Shown here: piece after piece, positions 1-5,577 of the stretch
Numbering within the stretch: the stretch's first letter is position 1
Layout: each line of letters opens with the position of its first letter
NCBI GenBank assembly: GCA_002427545.1
Contig: DIRM01000046.1
Span: 1-11,941, forward strand
Source: Mageeibacillus sp. UBA5436
GTDB taxonomy: Bacteria; Bacillota; Clostridia; Saccharofermentanales; DTU023
DNA length: 11,941 nt
Direction of reading: 5' to 3'
The notes under the pieces: model-generated
What the model was told of the DNA's origin: nothing
Database searches by the model: none
Seen by the model: the letters and a program-made list of their open reading frames with translations, nothing else
Position numbers and translations under genes: made by a program

Positions 1-24
1 GAAAATGGGTGTTGCCGGTTATTT

Positions 25-56
25 CAAAAAAGTCAGGTTTAAGCCTGACTTTTTTG
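25..56. terminator. Intrinsic terminator, probably bidirectional
   Basis: A perfect 12-bp inverted repeat (26-37 pairs with 44-55, extended by C25-G56) has a GTCAGG/CCTGAC core, a 6-nt loop and flanking A6 and T6 tracts. The tracts place a U-run after the hairpin on either strand. It probably ends a gene lying left of the window. No convincing gene end can be read in bases 1-24. Confidence 0.85.
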
Positions 57-142
57 TTTCTTCTTATTTTCTTTTTTTCATTCTACTAATATTCAAATAA
101 TATAAAAAATAATCGTGCTGTGTAAAAAGTTCAATTCTATTT

Positions 143-168
143 TGGCTCCCCCTGCTGGGCTCGAGCCA
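143..168 (-). other. tRNA 3'-end fragment, possible attachment-site remnant
   Basis: On the - strand this reads as the last part of a tRNA: half T-stem TGG, loop CTCGAGC (canonical TTCGANN with T54 changed to C), T-stem CCAGC, acceptor strand AGGGGGA, discriminator G and encoded CCA. Only 3 of 5 T-stem pairs remain, and no D-arm, anticodon arm or 5' acceptor strand lies upstream, so it is not a functional tRNA gene. The G73 and the acceptor sequence resemble bacterial tRNA-Asn from memory, but the identity is a guess. Such 3' fragments typically mark att cores of elements that integrate into tRNA genes. The same bases contain a GGCTCGAGCC palindrome, so a chance hairpin is the alternative. 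Confidence 0.45.
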
Positions 169-309
169 TAGATTATTTATTCTGATTTTTAAACTTTTAA
201 TATTAACTATATTAGATAACTTGCTTGTTGTTTCGCAGGCAATTTTGGTATTCGACTTTATTTATGCTATGCAATGATTGTTGTGCTAAACTTTTTCATT
301 TCTTTTACG

Positions 310-339
310 TTGTGTTTCGGATAGTCCATTTGCTATAAT
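310..339 (+). promoter_or_regulatory. Candidate sigma-A promoter of the zinc-ribbon cassette
   Basis: A perfect extended -10 (TGCTATAAT, 331-339) has TATAAT at 334-339. A weak -35 (TTGTGT, 310-315) lies 18 bp upstream. Transcription would start near 346, leaving a leader of about 120 nt before the ATG at 469. It is the best promoter match in the left part, but it is only a pattern match in A/T-rich DNA. Confidence 0.5.
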
Positions 340-468
340 CTTGCTATGAGAGCCCTTCTTTTTTCAAGATGTACACTGTTTTATCTTTAAACCGTACTAC
401 CAAAGGATTAATGAGTTCTAAACTCTTGTTTGATTGTTAATACATTTAATGGTTTTTAGGAGAATAGT

Positions 469-1830
469 ATGTTCTGTCCCAAATGTGGTAAAAACAATAA
501 TGATAGCTCCCAATTCTGTGAAGCTTGCGGTAGTGAATTGATAGACAATCAACCAACTTCACAATCTATTTCCATGAATGATATACAACAAAAAGTTATG
601 CCAAACGCTGGAATAAGCGGATATAATGGACAATTGTCTAAGACTAAAAGATTACCTAAATCAGTAAAAATCTTGTTGATTTTGAATTTGATTTTTCTTT
701 TTGTAGTCATTGTTATAAGTGTGATTGCTTCTTCGTTAACCAGCCCAAAACATATCGCCAAAGGATATTTTAATACTATTGTGGATGGTGATTGGAATAA
801 GATGTACAGCTATTTCTCTTTAGAGAACTCAGATTTTATTAACCAAGATAGTTTTATAAAGATGATGGAAAATGAAATAAATCTTGAGATTGAAAACTTT
901 GAAATTTTGAAAGAGTCTTCACTATCCTATGAAAATTCGTTTTTAGAAAAATATCCATTTTCAAAAAACTATTATAAGTCATCATCAGATTCCGATATGA
1001 TAAAAACATATGTTGTAAATTATATATTGAAAGGCAGTGCGTCTCCTCAATCAGAAACGATAACATTGGTAAAGAGCAGTGGAAAGAAATTTTTATTTTA
1101 CCCTGATTATTATGTTAATGTAGATAATTTAATCGTATCGAATTTTCATGTTTCTGTTCCAAAAGAATCAACTGTATATATTGATAATATAAAATTAACT
1201 GAAAAAATGACTTCCCCTGATGATGATTATAATTATTCTGATTATAATTACGATACTTATGTTGTTTCAAAAATATTTTCGGGTGAACATGAGTTAAAAG
1301 TTGAACATCCTATATGTGACGTTTACACGGAGAAAATTCAGATTAACGATTCAGATTATTATAGTTCTTCCTACACGGTGCCGGAATTAATATTAAATGA
1401 TTCCGTAAGAGCCAATCTCACAAATATGACAGAAGACATCTATATACAAATTGTTTCGTCTGCGCTTGAAAAAAAGAGTTTTGATACTTTAAACCTTGCT
1501 TGTACTTCTGATCCAAATCAATTGGCTGGTATTAAAGAATCATATGATTCTTTAATTAAAAGGCTGAGAGATGAAGATGGAACTGGTTATCAAAGTATTA
1601 CGTTTAATGCGTTTACCGACAACAGCTCACAAATAGAATTTGACGCTTCGGGGACATATTTTTGTGATTTAGAGATCGAATATGATTATGTGAAGATTTT
1701 AAAAGATTGGTATACAGATGAATATTCTGAATTACAGTCCACATATCCGAGTTATTCCCCCATACAATTCACATATGTATATGAAAATAATGAATGGGTT
1801 ATACAAAGACTGCATAGTTTGGGTTTTTAA
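469..1830 (+). CDS. Zinc-ribbon single-pass membrane protein, TcaA/YvbJ-like
   Basis: A 453-residue protein. It opens with a zinc ribbon (C3-x2-C6-x10-C17-x2-C20), followed by a polar linker to about residue 62. One hydrophobic membrane segment spans about 66-90 and is preceded by K/R residues. The rest (about 92-453) should be extracellular. It has an alpha/beta region with F-N-x-I-x-x-G-D-W character (about 95-225), a beta-rich middle domain (about 225-315) with a D/Y/N-rich insert near 250-262, and a second alpha/beta region (about 320-453) ending in W-V-I-Q-R. This order matches the TcaA/YvbJ type: cytoplasmic zinc ribbon, membrane helix, extracellular NTF2-like domains. In staphylococcal TcaA this is linked to wall stress and glycopeptide response; the role here is unknown. 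The start is supported by AGGAGA (458-463) 5 nt upstream of ATG. The PH-like gene follows 27 bp later, suggesting an operon. Confidence 0.75.
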   Translation: MFCPKCGKNNNDSSQFCEACGSELIDNQPTSQSISMNDIQQKVMPNAGISGYNGQLSKTKRLPKSVKILLILNLIFLFVVIVISVIASSLTSPKHIAKGYFNTIVDGDWNKMYSYFSLENSDFINQDSFIKMMENEINLEIENFEILKESSLSYENSFLEKYPFSKNYYKSSSDSDMIKTYVVNYILKGSASPQSETITLVKSSGKKFLFYPDYYVNVDNLIVSNFHVSVPKESTVYIDNIKLTEKMTSPDDDYNYSDYNYDTYVVSKIFSGEHELKVEHPICDVYTEKIQINDSDYYSSSYTVPELILNDSVRANLTNMTEDIYIQIVSSALEKKSFDTLNLACTSDPNQLAGIKESYDSLIKRLRDEDGTGYQSITFNAFTDNSSQIEFDASGTYFCDLEIEYDYVKILKDWYTDEYSELQSTYPSYSPIQFTYVYENNEWVIQRLHSLGF

Positions 1831-1857
1831 TTTATAAAAAGATAAAGGAGCAAAACC

Positions 1858-2412
1858 ATGGCTTTTTGTACAAGATGCGGAAGACCAATCCAGGAAGGAC
1901 AGATTTGCAGTTGCTCTGTAAATCAGATGCCAAAAACCAACACATCCTCAAAGCAAGGCTTTTGGACGTCGATGAAGAACCACATGGGTATCGGTGATCC
2001 AGAAAGAAATTTAACAGATTGTTACGAGCGCGGACAGCGTATTGTTCCAGATAGTATCAAAACAAACGAAAGCGAAATCCCTGTAAAACAATATGATATT
2101 GCGGTTTTGCGGATACTGCTTAAATTTGAACGGGCCGAGGGGCGAATGCAAGTTACCAACAAGCGCGTGATTTTTCGTGCTTGTGGTCGTTCTATGGCAG
2201 GAAGGACAACATTGCAACATGAATTTGCTATTGATGAAATTGCCGGTATTGAAGCACGTCGTGATTACAAATTTAGCTTTCTTCATTTCTTAGGAGCATC
2301 AATATTGACATCTACAGTTGATAGCATACTCATAACTATTTTTATTTTTTTATTGTTTAAAGCTAAGGCCTTAGCAATTATATTGTCACTTATGGTTGGA
2401 ATTTCGGCGTGA
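1858..2412 (+). CDS. Zinc-ribbon PH-like membrane protein, N-terminal part (probable frameshift)
   Basis: This 184-residue ORF starts with an atypical zinc ribbon (C4-x2-C7-x9-C17-x-C19). A conserved-looking stretch follows (SMKNHMGIGDPERN, 38-51), then a beta-rich PH-like domain (about 75-135) with GRMQVTNKRVIFRA and LQHEFAIDEIAGIE. PH-like bacterial domains of this type often start with such T-N-K/R-R-V-I-F strands. Hydrophobic segments begin near 142. The ORF stops at TGA 2410-2412 in the middle of a hydrophobic segment. The -1 frame continues seamlessly from there (GVIPFFIIKKKW), so I infer that this and the next ORF are one gene of about 323 residues split by a one-base indel between 2367 and 2412. 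A good Shine-Dalgarno AAAGGAG (1844-1850) precedes the ATG by 7 nt. Function unknown; probably membrane-associated beside its TcaA-like neighbour. Confidence 0.7.
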   Translation: MAFCTRCGRPIQEGQICSCSVNQMPKTNTSSKQGFWTSMKNHMGIGDPERNLTDCYERGQRIVPDSIKTNESEIPVKQYDIAVLRILLKFERAEGRMQVTNKRVIFRACGRSMAGRTTLQHEFAIDEIAGIEARRDYKFSFLHFLGASILTSTVDSILITIFIFLLFKAKALAIILSLMVGISA

Positions 2413-2828
2413 TTCCGTTTTTCATTATTAAGAAAAAGTGGCTTGGAAAACTACTTGCTTGTTCAGGAAGTCTTGCCGGGCTTTCTTGGGTTACGAGTAT
2501 CGCTTTGATCTCTAATAATGGATTTGTTAAATTTTTAGGTGCTTTATTGATAATCTTTAGCGTCATTTCTTCAATGTTGTTTTTAATTGCTCTTTTTCTT
2601 TTCTGTTTTCAGCCAAACTTGGTTATAAGTATTAAAAACAAAGCTGGAATGGGAGAAGCAGTTGATATTCGACGAGACACGTTATTCAGAAAGCGTGATG
2701 AGTCCGGAACAGGTTTTGCCGAGATTCGTCCAACAAAGGACACGGAACGTGCCATCCGTGAGATTGGCGCGATGATTAATGACATTCAAAAACTCGGCGA
2801 CTTTGGCGTAGAAAAATGGAAAAATTAA
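2409..2828 (+). CDS. Zinc-ribbon PH-like membrane protein, C-terminal part
   Basis: A 139-residue ORF that opens by a GTG overlapping the previous stop (GTGA). It has no clear Shine-Dalgarno site, which argues against independent initiation, although translational coupling is possible. It begins with the end of a membrane segment (VIPFFIIKKKWLGK), then has two hydrophobic segments (about 13-33 and 38-67). A charged cytoplasmic-type tail follows, with IKNKAGMGEAVDIRR (about 75-89) and a terminal helix (about 112-138) carrying AIREIGAMINDIQKLGDFG. Read as the continuation of the 1858 ORF, it gives zinc ribbon, PH-like strands, paired membrane segments, then the closing strand and helix of a PH-like fold. 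Alternatives are a real two-subunit arrangement, a programmed -1 shift (no slippery heptamer visible), or a sequencing error. Confidence 0.6.
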   Translation: MIPFFIIKKKWLGKLLACSGSLAGLSWVTSIALISNNGFVKFLGALLIIFSVISSMLFLIALFLFCFQPNLVISIKNKAGMGEAVDIRRDTLFRKRDESGTGFAEIRPTKDTERAIREIGAMINDIQKLGDFGVEKWKN

Positions 2829-2851
2829 TTATTTTAACAGACGGGTAGAGA

Positions 2852-2880
2852 AAACACTTTGTTTAGTGTTTGACTTTTTT
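2852..2880 (+). terminator. Weak hairpin with T-run ahead of the ATPase gene
   Basis: A 7-bp stem (AAACACT 2852-2858 with AGTGTTT 2865-2871) and a 6-nt loop are followed by GAC and T6 (2875-2880). The stem is A/T-rich, so termination would be partial. It sits between the PH-like gene and the Shine-Dalgarno site of the ATPase gene and could reduce read-through into it. Confidence 0.4.
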
Positions 2881-2885
2881 GAGGA
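2881..2885 (+). promoter_or_regulatory. Ribosome-binding site that sets the ATPase start at 2894
   Basis: GAGGA lies 8 nt before ATG 2894-2896. The frame is open from a possible TTG at 2870, but that TTG lies inside the upstream hairpin and has no Shine-Dalgarno site. The first in-frame stop upstream is TAG at 2864, so no longer protein is possible. Confidence 0.65.
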
Positions 2886-2893
2886 AAAATATA

Positions 2894-4045
2894 ATGAAAA
2901 TTATTAACTGTACTTCTGGAAAAATTACAATTGATCTTGGCGATGCCTTTTCTCAAGTTATTTCACAGATCCGCAATAGCGTGACCGATTCTGATGTGGT
3001 TATTATTTTTGATACAAAGGGTGATTTCTATGATGAATTTTACCGTGAAGGAGATATTGTAATAAGCAATGACGATACAGCAACCGGGGCAAATGGGAAA
3101 GATTATTGGAATATTTTTGGCGAAATTGAAAGAGATTCACAAACTGAAGAAACTATTGTAGAAATCACAAAAACAATTTTTCGTGAAAAACTAGAAAAGT
3201 CAAATCAGCCATTTTTTCCCAATGCTGCAAAAGATTTGATGAGTGCAGTTTTATTGCATTGTGTTCGTAGTGATGGTAAATTTTCAAATTTATCTTTAAG
3301 AAAATACTTTGATTCATCAACCGTTTCCGATTATATAAATCTTCTAAATTTGCATCCTGATTTAAAAGCAATGACTAGTTATATCGCCGGCGAGAATTCT
3401 CCACAGGCACTTGGAGTTCTCTCAGAACTTCAACAAATGGTCAGGGAGGTTTTTATTGGTAATTTCAGAAAAGCTGGAACATTATCTATGCGTGAAATTG
3501 TGCGCAACAAAGGCGGTAAATTTGTTTTTATCGAATATGATTTAAGCATAGGCAATATGCTTGCACCGATATATTCACTTATATTTGATATGGCGATTAA
3601 AGAGGCACTTTCGAGAAAAAAATCCGATGGAAATGTTTATTTCATCGCTGACGAATTCAGATTGATCCCACATTTACAACATGTTGACGATGCCGTTAAT
3701 TTTGGGCGTTCTTTAGGTGTAAAATTTATGATCGGCATACAAAACGTAGAACAAGTTTTTGAAGCATATGGTGAAGAACGTGCGCGAAGCATTATGTCGG
3801 GATTCTTGACTTCTGTTGCTTTTAGAGTAAATGATGCTTCGTCAAAAAAATACATCAAGGAATTACATGGTGAAAATCGAAAAAAAGCAACCTATCTGTC
3901 ATCTGTCCAAACGAGAGGTATCACAGAAGACATTCGAGATGCTTATGTAGTAGAGGATTGGGATATTAGCAATTTGGGCCTTGGTGAAGCCATAATCGGA
4001 CTGCCAGGGATGCCCCCATTTAGGTTTCAATTTAATAAAGCATAA
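2894..4045 (+). CDS. TraD/VirD4 (TrwB)-type coupling-protein-like ATPase, soluble, degenerate P-loop
   Basis: A 383-residue protein from ATG 2894. It resembles the motor domain of type IV coupling proteins (TraG/TraD/VirD4, TrwB-like): VVIIFDTKGDFYDEFY (35-50) is the D-x-K-G-D/E motif, DYWNIFGEI (70-78) matches the following W-N-P-F-like segment, VYFIADEF (248-255) is Walker B with D253/E254, and G-I-Q-N (281-284) is the downstream sensor-type motif. R338-G and the C-terminal GEAIIGLPGMPPFRF (364-378) fit the end of the domain. Odd points: no N-terminal membrane helices, and a degenerate Walker A. NCTSGKI (5-11) keeps G-K but lacks the first G and the final S/T. Coupling proteins normally run over 500 residues and sit with relaxase and VirB genes; neither is present here. 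It could be a diverged, possibly ATP-independent member of an unknown system, or a remnant of a mobile element. The last gene of the + strand cassette. Confidence 0.75.
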   Translation: MKIINCTSGKITIDLGDAFSQVISQIRNSVTDSDVVIIFDTKGDFYDEFYREGDIVISNDDTATGANGKDYWNIFGEIERDSQTEETIVEITKTIFREKLEKSNQPFFPNAAKDLMSAVLLHCVRSDGKFSNLSLRKYFDSSTVSDYINLLNLHPDLKAMTSYIAGENSPQALGVLSELQQMVREVFIGNFRKAGTLSMREIVRNKGGKFVFIEYDLSIGNMLAPIYSLIFDMAIKEALSRKKSDGNVYFIADEFRLIPHLQHVDDAVNFGRSLGVKFMIGIQNVEQVFEAYGEERARSIMSGFLTSVAFRVNDASSKKYIKELHGENRKKATYLSSVQTRGITEDIRDAYVVEDWDISNLGLGEAIIGLPGMPPFRFQFNKA

Positions 4046-4072
4046 GGTTATAGTAAAAATTTACTATTTAGT

Positions 4073-4118
4073 AAAATAAAAACCACTTATCAATAAAAAT
4101 TTATTTATCAATAAGTGG
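4073..4118 (-). terminator. Intrinsic terminator for the pbp-mtaD transcript
   Basis: On the - strand the stem is CCACTTAT, T·G and G·T wobbles, then ATAAA, a 6-nt loop and the matching arm. This gives 15 pairs including two wobbles. It is followed by T5-A-T4 (plus-strand 4082-4073). On the + strand the wobbles become C/A mismatches and no T-run follows, so it is oriented to stop the amidohydrolase transcript, whose gene ends at 4206. Confidence 0.75.
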
Positions 4119-4140
4119 AATATAAGAAGTGGAAAATAAG
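4113..4140. repeat. Tandem 14-bp direct repeat
   Basis: Two abutting copies (AAGTGGAATATAAG, 4113-4126, and AAGTGGAAAATAAG, 4127-4140) differ at one base. The first copy includes one arm of the terminator, so the second looks like a local duplication. An all-A/T stem at 4133-4149 with T-run to 4152 follows and might act as a weak + strand terminator for the ATPase gene. Confidence 0.6.
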
Positions 4141-4164
4141 AATTATTTTTTTGTACCAAAGTAA

Positions 4165-4190
4165 TCTGTATCTTGTCTCCTTGATACAGA
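4165..4190. other. Inverted repeat in the convergent intergenic spacer
   Basis: An 8-bp perfect stem (TCTGTATC 4165-4172 with GATACAGA 4183-4190) encloses a 10-nt loop. No T-run follows on either strand, so it is not a standard terminator. It lies in the 3' untranslated part of the amidohydrolase transcript, between its stop codon and the terminator. It may stabilise the 3' end. Confidence 0.45.
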
Positions 4191-4205
4191 ATTCAGTTTG
4201 TTACC

Positions 4206-5513
4206 TTAACTTAAAATATTTAGTTTTTCTTTTTGAATTTTTTTAACTTCAGCTTTAACCTTTTCAATATCTATCGTTTTAAATTCATTATCTTGATAAA
4301 GAATCTCACCATTAACCATTGTTAGATAAATGTTTTTTTGATTGATGGAGTAAACAAGATTGGTAGGTAAATCATATATGGGTTGCATATTGGGTGTGTC
4401 TAAATCTATTAGAATCAAATCAGCATAATTGCCCTCTTTTATACAACCTGATTCGGTTTGGTTCTGCGCCATAGCTCCATTAATAGTGCTAATTTTTAGC
4501 ATATCTATGGGGGTAATGCTATTGGCATCACGATTTAAACCATTTGATAGTAATGCGGCTAAGCGGATTTCTTGAAACATATCTAGATCATTATTGCTTG
4601 CGGCTCCATCTGTGCCTAAACAAACATGATTGCCATTATCGAGCCATTTTTTAATATTGGCAAATCCAGAACCTAGTTTTAAATTACTTGCAGGATTATG
4701 TACTAATACAGCATTATTTTCTTTTACTATATTTAAATCATTATCTGTAGCATATACGCCATGTGCTAAAATGCATTTTTGTTCAAATGCTCCAAGTGAG
4801 TAAAAATATTCTATTGGTGTTTTACCTTGATGTCTGGCTTGACATTCTTTTTGCTCTTTTGCTGTCTCTGAAACGTGAATTTGAATCGATAAATTATTTT
4901 GCTTTGCAAAGTCAATGACTTGTTCTGCTAATTGCGGAGTGGATGTGTATTCTGCATGTATACCTGCATCTGTTCGTACAGTTGTTCCTGGATGAGATTT
5001 AATATAATCTAATACATATTTCTCTTCTATATAAGAAGAATCATCTGTGTAAATTAAATGAGGATCCATGCCGGTGGCTGTATTTGTTAAGTTAGCTTTG
5101 ATTCCACTTTGATCTACAGCATCTACAATACCTTGTAAACGTAAGTACATATCAGAAAAAGATACTGTCCCACTAGATAATAATTCACTAATTCCGAGTA
5201 AAGCTCCATAATATGTATCTCTAGCAGTCATTGTGGCTTCAAAAGGAAATATTTTTTTATATAACCAATCTTGTAAATTCAGACCTTCTCCATAGCCACG
5301 TAATAATGTCATAGGCACATGACTATGAAGATTAAATAAGCCAGACATTATTAATTTATTTTTACCATCAATAACATGGTCAAATTTTGAAAAATCTAGA
5401 TTTTTATTTTCAAAAAATATTTTATCGATTTTTTTATTTTTGATTAAAATATTAGCATTCTTTATCCATTTAAAATTTTCGTCTAAATAATCAATATTTT
5501 TAAATAGTATCAT
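4206..5513 (-). CDS. mtaD: 5-methylthioadenosine/S-adenosylhomocysteine deaminase (amidohydrolase)
   Basis: A 435-residue cytosolic metal-dependent deaminase of the amidohydrolase superfamily (MtaD/SAH deaminase group; EC 3.5.4.28 and 3.5.4.31). It would convert the adenine ring of S-adenosylhomocysteine or methylthioadenosine to inosine, recycling products of SAM-dependent reactions. Metal and catalytic residues are visible in order: NLHSHV (H63, H65), IQIHVSET (H213, E216), LAHGVY (H251), VHNPASNLKL (H272) and LGTDGAASNNDLDMF (D302). M68-x4-G73 after the first motif and the T301-D302-G303-A304 context fit MtaD better than guanine or cytosine deaminases. Exact substrate cannot be fixed from sequence, since this family also includes related nucleoside deaminases. 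Length is typical. The start is supported by AAGGA (5520-5524 on the - strand), 6 nt from ATG. It lies 64 bp after the PBP gene with no terminator between, so they are probably co-transcribed. Confidence 0.85.
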   Translation of the reverse strand: MILFKNIDYLDENFKWIKNANILIKNKKIDKIFFENKNLDFSKFDHVIDGKNKLIMSGLFNLHSHVPMTLLRGYGEGLNLQDWLYKKIFPFEATMTARDTYYGALLGISELLSSGTVSFSDMYLRLQGIVDAVDQSGIKANLTNTATGMDPHLIYTDDSSYIEEKYVLDYIKSHPGTTVRTDAGIHAEYTSTPQLAEQVIDFAKQNNLSIQIHVSETAKEQKECQARHQGKTPIEYFYSLGAFEQKCILAHGVYATDNDLNIVKENNAVLVHNPASNLKLGSGFANIKKWLDNGNHVCLGTDGAASNNDLDMFQEIRLAALLSNGLNRDANSITPIDMLKISTINGAMAQNQTESGCIKEGNYADLILIDLDTPNMQPIYDLPTNLVYSINQKNIYLTMVNGEILYQDNEFKTIDIEKVKAEVKKIQKEKLNILS

Positions 5514-5577
5514 TGTCTTTCCTTAATAATCATTAATTTAATTATTTAAATTCAATAAGTTAGTTTGATTTATAAAT

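Larger units (their letters stand above)
57..468. other. Intergenic region, A/T-rich, about 410 bp
   Basis: No ORF with a ribosome-binding site is visible on either strand. The stretch holds an antisense tRNA-3'-end-like fragment (143-168) and an extended -10 promoter candidate (310-339). A leader of about 120 nt then runs to the zinc-ribbon gene at 469. A small hairpin (GAGTT-cta-AACTC, near 413-425) lies in the leader. I see no recognisable riboswitch. Confidence 0.6.

Noticed and set aside
1..24. Possible C-terminus of a gene entering from the left
   Set aside because: Each + strand frame gives only a few residues, and none ends sensibly before the terminator with a recognisable motif.
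4051..4114. Apparent 18-bp periodicity (TAGTAAAA at 4051 and 4069; TTATCAATAA at 4087 and 4105), like iterons
   Set aside because: TTATCAATAA is nearly self-complementary, so the arms of the - strand terminator automatically give direct copies 18 bp apart. The TAGTAAAA pair comes from overlapping A/T palindromes. No origin or replication gene is present.
4165..4190. Hairpin loop carrying AAGGAG on the - strand, suggesting a hidden start
   Set aside because: No ATG, GTG or TTG at suitable spacing with an open frame follows it.
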